Shown here piece after piece: positions 46,289-53,640 of a stretch of DNA of 64,000 bases. The translations under genes were made by a program, and so were the position numbers. Below the pieces are notes generated by a model. The model worked only from the letters and a program-made list of their open reading frames with translations, was not told where the DNA came from and searched no databases. This DNA comes from Candidatus Fermentithermobacillaceae bacterium (GTDB lineage Bacteria > Bacillota > Sulfobacillia > Fermentithermobacillales > Fermentithermobacillaceae), in the NCBI GenBank assembly GCA_018052455.1, contig JAGPNE010000001.1:382008-446007 (forward strand). The letters run 5' to 3'. Within the stretch, counting starts at the first letter, position 1; each line of letters begins with the position of its first letter.

Positions 46289-46327
46289 GGGAAAAGGAAT
46301 GTGAGCTACGAGCATTCTCACAAACGA

Positions 46328-46367
46328 AGAGGTAAGGCCCAAACACTCACAAAGGAGCCTTACCTCT
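46328..46367 (+). terminator. Hairpin after the YtcJ-type gene
   Basis: An 11-bp perfect stem (46328-46338 with 46357-46367) around an 18-nt loop between convergent genes. There is no U-run on either strand, so its termination strength is doubtful. Confidence 0.5.
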
Positions 46368-46377
46368 CCATGAACCA

Positions 46378-46731
46378 TCAATCCAGAAACTTCTGGATCT
46401 CTACGTTGTATCCGTTAGGATCACTTACAAAGAAGTGGTATATCTGGAACTGGTCGTTTACCTTTGGTCGCTCTTTGGGTGAATGCCCTAACCGGACAAG
46501 GTTTTCATATACTTCGTCTACTTCATCAGTCACTAAAGTGATGATTGGGCTTCTGCCCGATACGGCAATATCCAAGTGCTCGCAGAAACCTACCAACCCG
46601 CCTTTTGTAACCTCATAAATCCTACACGTTCCCTGGTCTAGGTATAGACTTAGACCTAAGGCGTCTGCATAGAACCTATGGGTTGCATCTACACTTTTGG
46701 TGCCGTAAAAGGCTATGAGAGAATCCCACAT
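46378..46731 (-). CDS. VOC (glyoxalase/dioxygenase) family protein
   Basis: Small metalloprotein of 117 aa with the paired beta-alpha-beta-beta-beta fold of the vicinal-oxygen-chelate family: YGTKSVDATHRFYADALGLSL at the N-terminus, and FFVSDPNGYNVEIQKFLD at the C-terminus with the terminal metal Glu. ATG 46731 lies 5 bases after AGGAGGTG; the longer open frame to 46866 is not coding. Reaction unknown. Confidence 0.88.
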   Translation of the reverse strand: MWDSLIAFYGTKSVDATHRFYADALGLSLYLDQGTCRIYEVTKGGLVGFCEHLDIAVSGRSPIITLVTDEVDEVYENLVRLGHSPKERPKVNDQFQIYHFFVSDPNGYNVEIQKFLD

Positions 46732-46953
46732 TCTTACACCTCCTATGTTGTGAAATTGCCAGATGGTACGTCTATTGTAGCCGGAATCAGAGTCTCGTGC
46801 GAAGAAAAGCTCTAATAACAAAACGGTTGTGTCTAGGTTGGATTCCTGATAACACGAATAGTCCATCGACGGGTCGACTCTTCTTTGTTTCGACCCGCTT
46901 CTTGTTCTTCAAGATCTCATTTTGTCCTAAGAGGGTTTCCCAATCATGTGTAG

Positions 46954-47262
46954 AATACTTCAATTGTTGGCAAAACAGAATTCATCTACAGCTCCACCCT
47001 GATACGTACGGCAGGGCTAGCCCAAGCTGTCGGATTTGTTCAATCTAGGGGCACAACCGCCCAACGGCAACTCCTTGACGACCTATCTGAAGCTGTCGGA
47101 GTCGAAAACATAGCCGAATCTACCCGTGAGGCCGAGTTGACTGATTACATGAAGTTGACCAACGATGTAATGGCAGCCCTAGTCTGGTACAAGCGTTTCG
47201 CCGCCTCTGTGCTTGGCGTTGAATCCGAAGCGGGCGATGAAGGTGCAGGTGAGATAGGTTGA
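46954..47262 (+). pseudogene. cmr5: Remnant of cmr5 (type III-B CRISPR effector small subunit)
   Basis: Found by reading the plus strand directly; there is no normal start codon. After an in-frame stop at 46951-46953 the frame runs 102 codons with the Cmr5 core: YSSTLIRTAGLAQAVGFVQSRG, then QRQLLDDLSEAVG and a C-terminal helix with LVWYKRFAASVLG. Intact Cmr5 is about 120-150 aa; the first N-terminal helix and part of the YSS...LPSMI segment are missing, and no ATG, GTG or TTG occurs before the methionine near residue 68. The relative of Cmr6 follows in the same frame. Upstream (46732-46953) is a hairpin (46870-46877 with 46890-46897) and no gene. Confidence 0.75.
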
Positions 47263-47280
47263 CGCGACCTGATTCAAAAA

Positions 47281-47775
47281 GTGGCAAGCATATCTCAGCC
47301 TGAGTGGTATCCTTTATGGTTTGAACAATGGGCAGACTCCTTAAGAAAGAGCGGGGCCCAGCTTAGAGAGGCCCAGGTGTTGGGACGCATCGCCGTAGGA
47401 CTGGGAGAATACAGTGTAACTTTCTTTGACGCCATGCCCTTGCCGAACAAAAACAAGCTCTTCCCCGATGTGATCACCGTTCACCACGAGGATTACTACC
47501 AGATCGGCGCCGATCCGCCCGCGGATTGGGATAATCCGAACCCGGTGCCATTTCTGTCTGCCAATGGTCGTTATCTGATCGGTCTTGCCGGACCTGAGGA
47601 GTGGGTTAACGCTGCGTTTTCAATACTCGCATATTCTCTTGAAACAGTTGGAGTAGGATCCAAGCAGAAGCGCCTTGTTGCCCAATCTATAGTGACGAAG
47701 ATTAAAGAAGCCGGCCGAGAGAAGAAGACCAGAGACAAGGCTTGGTACAAGGAGTTGCTGGACTTTCTAGAATAA
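47281..47775 (+). pseudogene. cmr6: Internally deleted cmr6 (type III-B CRISPR RAMP)
   Basis: The 164-residue frame matches two separate parts of Cmr6: an N-terminal helix region ending ...LGRIAVGLGE, and the C-terminal RAMP half with VTFFDAMPLP, DVITVHHEDYY, PPADWDNPNPVPFL and the final LETVGVGSKQK. The region that should lie between (ETG...LH.. YGVPYIPGSSLKG..., roughly 60-90 residues including the Gly-rich RAMP loop) is absent, so the two parts join in frame. Full-length Cmr6 is about 240-300 aa. GTG 47281 lacks a Shine-Dalgarno. No cas1, cas2, cas10/cmr2 or repeat array was found nearby. Very probably non-functional. Confidence 0.75.
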
Positions 47776-47894
47776 TCCAGCGAGGTGCCGTCAACAGACT
47801 GCTGAAGGTGTCAGCTGTATGACTTCAGAGTGACGGTTTCGGTTAGTTTCAGAGCAGGATTGCATGTTGTATTAGTCTGAATAGTCTCGCAAGA

Positions 47895-47939
47895 TGGAAC
47901 ACGTGGCGGCAATTGTTGGGATTGTCGCCACGTGCTCCA
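47895..47939. repeat. Inverted repeat with 19-bp arms
   Basis: Arms 47895-47913 and 47921-47939 match at 17 of 19 positions around a 7-base loop, with the inner core CACGTGGCG. No U-run follows, so it is not a clear terminator. The 479-base stretch 47776-48254 between the cmr6 remnant and the next gene has no gene that I can support; this is its only strong structure. Confidence 0.8.
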
Positions 47940-48254
47940 CTGGTACAAGATCTCACTACAAATACAACCCTTTCTTGAATGCCAGATGCACCTTGCGTTG
48001 ATCATAGAGACGTTCACCTACCCAAAAACACCCTACATACCTCCAAGCAGGATTTGCTTACCGTAGAATGGAATTGGTCATCAGTAAATATATTTTTATG
48101 AAAGACCATATAGTCGATAGCCCAAATGCGCCGCTTTACAGTCTGTTCGCTGGGGCCACTTCCTTTGTCTGTGTATCAAAAGAGCATTCTTGCAGAATCT
48201 TTCGTAGCATGTAGACAAGACCCTGCGCTGGAAAAGCCTGGGGGGGGCGAGCGT

Positions 48255-49973
48255 ATGCCCTGTTTCAAAGGAATGGGTTCAAGACTCAACCCGTGCATCC
48301 GTCTACTTGGCCTCATGGTCACGATGGTCGGTATTGGACTCATTGTTGCATCGTGCGCACCTCAACTCACAGCCGAAGAGAAACTGGCAGACTTCCGGTA
48401 TCTCTTCGAAGTTCTTAAGCAGAATCATCCCTACCTCGCGCTGAAGGCCAGAGTTGAAAACTATGACTGGCTGTCTTACGAAAAGGAATTTGAAAAGACC
48501 GCGGTAAAAAGCGGTAGCGAGGCCGCGTTTGCTCGAGCCATCCAAGAAATGCTGCTGCTGATTAACAATGGACATACATGTGTGATGGACCCTTTGACTT
48601 TTCTCAACATACAGAACGCTCCCAACGAGATGGTTCCTTGGATCTACCAAGCTACCAAGACGAATATTGAAACAGTGAACCGTTGGTACCAACTGGCAAT
48701 AGAGAATCAAAGGTACCCTCAAGACATTAGTCTGCCTTTCAGGGCACGATATGTAAACGGGGAATACCTAGTCTATTGGGCCTCAGACGAACTTGTTGAC
48801 CGGTCGAAGGTAACACCAGGTCAGATAATTCGCACGGTAAACACCATGCCTGTGCACGAATACGTTGAAACTCTCCGGGGCAAGACCTGGCTAAGATATG
48901 ACCCGCTCAACAAGCGTCTTTTCATGCTAGAGTTCATGCCCCCTTATAGGGGTAGACCTTTACACATAACTTTTGAAGATGAACTAAGGAGAATTACAGA
49001 CGTAAGACTAGGTTTTTCAGAGGTGTCCGAGTTCATCCAACCTCCTATCTTCCCTACCGGAGTATGGAACATGCCAAATGTCTACACAACCACGCTCGCG
49101 GATGGCCAAGTCGGCTATGTTCACATCAGCCACATGACCGGTTACAGCAAATCCGGATCGGAAAAGGAATTACTGTCTTCCTTTTTCTCTGAAATCAGAG
49201 ACCTCCCTGCTCTCATAATTGACATAAGAAACAATGTTGGTGGGAGCAACCTTTTCTGGATGCTGAACATAGTGAGACCGTTGGCCAAGGAACCCGTAGT
49301 AGGAGTGAGCATCAGCGCGTATAGGTCAGGAGAATACATAATGCCTTTTCTTTGTGCAGAGCAGAGTTCAGACACAGTTACGAAAGAGTATTCAATACTC
49401 CGAACCATAATACCTAGATCAGAGTTACTCACTGTCATCACACCTAGTGAGATGGCCAACCTGCCGCCGGAAGTCCTCACACCAGATTTTGTCGATCCCG
49501 TACTGTGTAAAACAACTATATACCCATCAGGAGAATACCCCTTTGATGGAGACGTCTTTCTATTGGTGGACCAGGAAGTGTTTTCAGCGGCGGATTGTTT
49601 CGCACAATTCTGCAAATATTCTGGTTGGGCCAAGGTAATAGGCCAACACACTGCAGGAGATGCAAGCTACTCAAACATAGTCCTTGTAACTCTGCCCAAT
49701 AGCGGCATGGTCGTAAAATTCCCCCCGGATATGGGCCTAAATCCAGACTTTTCTGCAAGCGAAGAAACCCACACCATTCCGGACATTTATGTAGAACAAC
49801 AACCAGAAGCCCTACTAGAATACGCCCAGGCAATCCAAGACGGAAGGGAATTCCCTGAGCCAGACCCCGAGTTAGACACAGTCCTCAGAAAGTGTCTTGA
49901 AATGATTGACGGAAGCAGGGGAAGCAGGGGAAGCAGGGGAAGCAGGGGGTCGGTTCTCATGCCTCACAAGTGA
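48255..49973 (+). CDS. S41-like peptidase lipoprotein with repeat-derived C-terminus
   Basis: Lipid-anchored extracytoplasmic protein of 572 aa. Signal sequence with lipobox IVASC near residue 34. The C-terminal half has the tail-specific-protease (S41) fold: LIIDIRNNVGGSNLFWM, then the putative nucleophile Ser444 in EVFSAADCF and GQHTAGDAS. No clear PDZ domain and no obvious general-base Lys, so activity is uncertain. ATG 48255 lies 7 bases after a G-run; the frame upstream to 48126 is not supported. The last 20 residues (four GSR units then GSVLMPHK) are encoded by a 9-bp tandem repeat and the arm of a palindrome; the stop codon is in the palindrome loop. Confidence 0.82.
   Translation: MPCFKGMGSRLNPCIRLLGLMVTMVGIGLIVASCAPQLTAEEKLADFRYLFEVLKQNHPYLALKARVENYDWLSYEKEFEKTAVKSGSEAAFARAIQEMLLLINNGHTCVMDPLTFLNIQNAPNEMVPWIYQATKTNIETVNRWYQLAIENQRYPQDISLPFRARYVNGEYLVYWASDELVDRSKVTPGQIIRTVNTMPVHEYVETLRGKTWLRYDPLNKRLFMLEFMPPYRGRPLHITFEDELRRITDVRLGFSEVSEFIQPPIFPTGVWNMPNVYTTTLADGQVGYVHISHMTGYSKSGSEKELLSSFFSEIRDLPALIIDIRNNVGGSNLFWMLNIVRPLAKEPVVGVSISAYRSGEYIMPFLCAEQSSDTVTKEYSILRTIIPRSELLTVITPSEMANLPPEVLTPDFVDPVLCKTTIYPSGEYPFDGDVFLLVDQEVFSAADCFAQFCKYSGWAKVIGQHTAGDASYSNIVLVTLPNSGMVVKFPPDMGLNPDFSASEETHTIPDIYVEQQPEALLEYAQAIQDGREFPEPDPELDTVLRKCLEMIDGSRGSRGSRGSRGSVLMPHK
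49911..49946 (+). repeat. Four tandem copies of a 9-bp unit (GGAAGCAGG)
   Basis: Exact units at 49911-49919, 49920-49928, 49929-49937 and 49938-49946, encoding Gly-Ser-Arg four times at the end of the S41-like lipoprotein. The unit is the outer part of the adjoining palindrome, so it probably arose by slippage there. Confidence 0.95.
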
Positions 49974-49996
49974 AGCATGAGAACCGACCCCCTGCT
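49941..49996. repeat. REP-like palindrome, copy 1 (22-bp perfect arms)
   Basis: Arms 49941-49962 and 49975-49996 are perfect 22-bp complements around a 12-base loop. The core GGGTCGGTTCTC recurs in copies 2 and 3. The palindrome overlaps the 3' end of the lipoprotein gene. Confidence 0.95.
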
Positions 49997-50040
49997 CTTA
50001 TTAAGATTATTAAGTCATATATTGACTTTATTAAGTTGCT

Positions 50041-50061
50041 ACTATATTATGCTAATATAGT
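50041..50061. promoter_or_regulatory. AT-rich palindrome upstream of an MFS gene
   Basis: ACTATATTA (50041-50049) and TAATATAGT (50053-50061) are perfect 9-base inverted repeats with a TGC centre. It lies about 100 bases before the MFS start in an AT-rich stretch with three ATTAAG units (50000-50035). It could be an operator or part of a promoter; no regulator gene is adjacent. Confidence 0.45.
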
Positions 50062-50162
50062 GCTTCTCATCGCCAGTTCACTGACAAGGGCTCTGGATAT
50101 GGCTGGGCAAACGTGATTCGCGTATATCTTTTCTCGGCCAATGAGATCAGGGGGGTAACCTA

Positions 50163-51485
50163 ATGACACGAGTCAACAATTGTTCTTCCCAAGATATTCG
50201 CGGGGCCAGCCGGTTCTGGACTGACATGGATAGAGGAATGCAGAGGCTTATTGCGATAGGCGTTGTAGAGACGCTAGCCGCAAGTCTATATGCTTCGCTG
50301 CTTGCACCTTGGTACAAATCGCTCGGCTACGAATCCGCAGCGCAAGGATGGCTCAGTTTCTTGTTACAGATCACTTCGGCCGTAGTAGCCATTGCTGGAG
50401 GAATTCTAGCCGACCGTCTTGGCCGAAAGCGTATGTATACTGCAGGGCAGGTAATACGTTGTGCCGTTCCTATCTTCCTCCTCCTAACCCAGAGTTTCGT
50501 TGGGCTTGTCATTGTCTCCGTCCTGCGAGGACTTACATCCATCCAAAAGCCTGCTGAGCGCGCATTTATGGGCTCCTACACTAAGAAGGATACCCGAGCG
50601 ACAACAATGGCCATCCATCAGACAGCCTACCTTCTTGCTGCAATGATAGGCCCCATGATTGCGGGCTTTCTTGCAGACCTATACGGCGTAAAGCCCCCTA
50701 TTGTGCTAGGTCTGGTTCTTGCCCTTGTAGCAATAATCATGGCCATTCCGATACGAGACCCAATTGACAAAGATGAAGGCCGAGTCCAGTGTGAATCGGG
50801 CCATGAAGAAGACGGTTCTCAGGAACCCTCCCTCCATGCCAATGAACCGGAAGTCACAAAGACATTTTCCGAAAGAACATTCCTGTCAGGCGCCAAGGAA
50901 CTCTTTTCGCGGCCGACGAGTTTCAGCCTTGTGCTCCTTCTTGTCGCTTCGCTCACCAATGGTCTTGCAAATGGCGCGGTAAACATCCTGCTTCCTTTTA
51001 CTGTTATGGACAAGTTTTCTTCAGGTTACACTGCTGTAACGGCGCTGACAGTGTTTTCTAGTCTTGGAACTGCCCTTGTGACGCTTGTAGGAGGCAGAAT
51101 TGCAGATATTAAGGGACGACGTGACATAATCCTAATACCCGGTGGCATCTTCCCTTTTCTTATGCTCTCAATCATATGGATCGAACAACTCTGGCAGGTC
51201 TATGCCTTGCTGCTGCTAATCACAATGGTCGGGAACATATCAGGGCCGGCAACGCAAGCCCTCAACATGGAGATGGTTGAACCGAAGTACCTGGCAACAT
51301 GGTCCGGATTCTTAATGTGCGCATCTGCTCTGGGAATGGGCGTAGGAAGTATCGCCGGCGGGGCCATGTACTATCTTGACCCAGATACTGCCTGGATAGC
51401 AACGGTCGTATTGTTTGCTTCATCGGTAGTGTGTTACTATCTGGTGCTGAAAAAACAGGCGCTAGGAGATGAATTGTCTGCATAG
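50163..51485 (+). CDS. MFS transporter
   Basis: Twelve-helix major facilitator, 440 aa. The A-loop motif GGILADRLGRKR between helices 2 and 3 is classical, and GGRIADIKGRRD repeats it in the second half. The central loop (about residues 198-245) is unusually acidic. ATG 50163 follows AGGGGGGT by 7 bases. Drug/sugar exporter-like in layout; substrate unknown. It is bracketed by repeat copies 1 and 2 and is followed by a hairpin. Confidence 0.88.
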   Translation: MTRVNNCSSQDIRGASRFWTDMDRGMQRLIAIGVVETLAASLYASLLAPWYKSLGYESAAQGWLSFLLQITSAVVAIAGGILADRLGRKRMYTAGQVIRCAVPIFLLLTQSFVGLVIVSVLRGLTSIQKPAERAFMGSYTKKDTRATTMAIHQTAYLLAAMIGPMIAGFLADLYGVKPPIVLGLVLALVAIIMAIPIRDPIDKDEGRVQCESGHEEDGSQEPSLHANEPEVTKTFSERTFLSGAKELFSRPTSFSLVLLLVASLTNGLANGAVNILLPFTVMDKFSSGYTAVTALTVFSSLGTALVTLVGGRIADIKGRRDIILIPGGIFPFLMLSIIWIEQLWQVYALLLLITMVGNISGPATQALNMEMVEPKYLATWSGFLMCASALGMGVGSIAGGAMYYLDPDTAWIATVVLFASSVVCYYLVLKKQALGDELSA

Positions 51486-51536
51486 CCTAAAGAATGTTAT
51501 ACCTTGAAATGCTGAAAGCCAATGAATACTAAGCAA

Positions 51537-51588
51537 GAAAGAGACTGCCGGCAGAGGGGAAATTAAACTGGAACCTGCAGTCTCTTTC
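51537..51588 (+). terminator. Terminator-like hairpin after the MFS gene
   Basis: A 12-bp perfect stem (51537-51548 with 51577-51588) with a 28-nt loop that can extend with GGCAG/CTGC-type contacts, followed by GCTTTG. It lies between convergent genes. Confidence 0.6.
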
Positions 51589-51626
51589 GCTTTGTGGTTT
51601 CAGAAAGACAAAGAGAAAAAGGCGAC

Positions 51627-52826
51627 CTAGTCCAAAATATTCTTAATCCATTGCCCGTCTTTCATTATTGCCATGGGTTTTTCTAGTACCTTCATATCCT
51701 GACACGGACAGCCCTCTACGACAAGTAGGTCCGCGACGTGGTCTTGTTTCAAGGTACCCACAACGTCTTTGAGCCCGCACAACTCTGAAGGGAGAGCCGT
51801 GGCACCTTTTATTACAGTCATTGGGTGCGCACCTAATTCCACCATTATCTGCATTTCTCTAACCGTAGCAATAACCCCGTTCACTTTTGCCGAAGGCAAG
51901 TCCGAACCGACTGCAAATCTGCCTCCTGCGTTTACAACATATTCAAAACTCCTTCGGTGATACTCCCGAGCCATTTCTAGCTTCTTCAGGGCAAATTCTT
52001 GAGCACCTTGCTCCCGGTAAAGAGAAATGGAGTCTGTGACTACAAGAGTGGGCACGCAGATTGCGCCTGATTCTGCAAGCATACTTGCGACTCTTTTGTC
52101 CAAAGCGTAGCAATGCTCCACCGTGTCCACGCCATTGAGAATTGCCATCTCCACTCCCTCTGCTCCGCCGGTATGCGCGGCAACGTGTTTCCCTGCATAA
52201 TGAGCAACCTGAGTAGCAGCCAGGACCTCATCCGGAGTCATTTGAGTGGACCCAAAACCCTCATGTTCACCCATTATCCCGCCTGTCATCATTATCTTTA
52301 TGAAGTCCGCGCCGCGTTTGATCTGCTGCCTGACTACGCGTCTAACTTCATACGGACCGTCGCATTCAATCCCAGACGAGTCATGGGCATGCCCTCCTGT
52401 GGTAGTAATAGGTTCACCAGATATGAATAACCTGGGCCCTAGGAATTCCCCAGAAGCTATTAGATCTCTAAGAGCAAAATCCACCCCAGATTCATCGCCC
52501 AAGACCCTGCAGGAGGTGACTCCGCTTTCCAGAAACTCTTTAACCCTTTGAGCTGCTCTTACCGTGAGGTCGGGCACACGCGCAAAATCTTGTCGAGGAT
52601 TTATGAAAAAAGTAAGGTGCATGTGGCTATCCCACAGCCCTGGCAAAACCGTCTTCCCTTTTAGGTCAATAGTCTGATCTTTCGACTCCAGAATACCGGA
52701 TTCTTCTAGAGCACTGGTTTCGAGAATCCTTCCAACCCTTGAACCACAAATCTCAATCGCCATGTCAACCTGGGGCCGATTTGCGATACCATCAATCAAA
52801 CGACAATTTGTCAGCCAGAGGCTCAC
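51627..52826 (-). CDS. Amidohydrolase family protein (Xaa-Pro dipeptidase-like)
   Basis: Metal-dependent hydrolase, 399 aa, resembling the amidohydrolase-type prolidases and imidazolonepropionase-like proteins. Metal motif WDSHMHL, a Lys in ADFIKIMMTGG that would be carboxylated, AAHTGG, VEHCY and late VGSDLPS with the Asp; the order is complete. GTG 52826 lies 8 bases after GGAGGGGG; the longer frame to 52874 has no support. No signal peptide. It sits between repeat copies 1 and 2. Substrate unknown, probably a dipeptide or cyclic amide. Confidence 0.87.
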   Translation of the reverse strand: MSLWLTNCRLIDGIANRPQVDMAIEICGSRVGRILETSALEESGILESKDQTIDLKGKTVLPGLWDSHMHLTFFINPRQDFARVPDLTVRAAQRVKEFLESGVTSCRVLGDESGVDFALRDLIASGEFLGPRLFISGEPITTTGGHAHDSSGIECDGPYEVRRVVRQQIKRGADFIKIMMTGGIMGEHEGFGSTQMTPDEVLAATQVAHYAGKHVAAHTGGAEGVEMAILNGVDTVEHCYALDKRVASMLAESGAICVPTLVVTDSISLYREQGAQEFALKKLEMAREYHRRSFEYVVNAGGRFAVGSDLPSAKVNGVIATVREMQIMVELGAHPMTVIKGATALPSELCGLKDVVGTLKQDHVADLLVVEGCPCQDMKVLEKPMAIMKDGQWIKNILD

Positions 52827-52923
52827 CTCAAATACCCCCTCCACATTTTTTCGTTTCCCTGCAGTATTCAACAACTACATAGAACTTCGCACATCAAGCC
52901 GCAGACTCCTGCCCCGAGACACA

Positions 52924-52980
52924 GGGTCGGTTCTCCCGCTTCATTGTGCGTTGAAGAAGATGAAGCGGGAGAACCGACCC
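52924..52980. repeat. REP-like palindrome, copy 2 (20-bp perfect arms)
   Basis: Arms 52924-52943 and 52961-52980 are perfect 20-bp complements around a 17-base loop. The core GGGTCGGTTCTC is shared with copy 1, and the flanks CAGG/CCTGCTTC resemble the outer part of copy 1. It lies about 100 bases upstream of the amidohydrolase start. Confidence 0.95.
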
Positions 52981-53510
52981 CTGCTTCTGACCTCCAAACG
53001 TAGGCTATATGCCGTATTCCAACCCACAGCCACATAGAGAGCAAACGAAGCCACCGTCTCTATTTGCCTTCTTGGGAGCGTCTACTGTGATGGAAAGCAA
53101 TGCCTACCATGATTATGAGATACCTCATGCTGTTTCCAGCACTAGAATCGCCACCACCTATGTCTTTGTCCAGGTGAACTCGCCGAAAAACGAGTCACTA
53201 GTGCAAGCTATATCTCCTACGGGAACACCCCCTAGTGTTACAACAAACAAATGCGACTAGCATCGTGATGGTAGACTCAAGGTTTTTCATGCCGATTGCG
53301 CAAGAAAACTGCTTACCGACAGTGTATCGAACGTCATCGGGATGGTAATGCCCTTTTGACGCACAACCCCTTAGTCAGACGTTATATCACTGAATTGCCC
53401 AGTTTTTCACAGGCATACTCCTTCGTACCACGCTCACAAGAAAATTGTTGGTGTTACCCCAAATGCTAGTCTAGAAAATGCCAGTAACTCCTGTTTGGCG
53501 GCAGACAAAC
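52981..53510. other. 530 bases without a supported gene between repeat copies
   Basis: Short open frames occur on both strands (for example 53009-53260, plus), but none has a ribosome site, a recognisable motif or neighbouring context. I see no terminator, promoter of good quality or RNA gene. The region is bounded by repeat copies 2 and 3 and may be degraded sequence. Confidence 0.5.
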
Positions 53511-53579
53511 ACGGTGGAGCACGAGAACCGACCCCTTGCTTCACGCAAAAACGGTGGAGCACGAGAACCGACCCCTTGC
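53511..53579 (+). repeat. REP-like sequence, copy 3: two direct 29-bp units
   Basis: The same 29 bases occur at 53511-53539 and 53551-53579 (ACGGTGGAGCACGAGAACCG... then ACCCCTTGC), an exact direct repeat with an 11-base gap. They contain GAGAACCGACCCC, the complement of the core of copies 1 and 2. The element lies about 60 bases upstream of the dehydrogenase start. Confidence 0.93.
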
Positions 53580-53640
53580 AGGAGAAGCGGGGTGCTTCAT
53601 TGAATTGAATTAGAAGTACTTGAATGAGAGGTGAGCGATT

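Noticed and set aside
46797..47048. Open frame of 83 codons overlapping the start of the cmr5 remnant, as an intact gene
   Set aside because: The amino acid composition is random and it overlaps the cmr5 frame, which has real family similarity.
48126..48254. Upstream extension of the S41-like lipoprotein (43 residues)
   Set aside because: It would put a signal peptide more than 60 residues from the N-terminus; a G-rich ribosome site precedes the ATG at 48255.
53511..53579. Direct 29-bp repeat with 40-base period, as a CRISPR array
   Set aside because: Only two units with an 11-base gap; spacers are too short and the sequence belongs to the palindromic repeat family of copies 1 and 2.
46732..53640. 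Prophage or integrative element
   Set aside because: No integrase, recombinase, phage structural gene, tRNA junction or terminal duplication was found; decay plus small repeats explains the zone.
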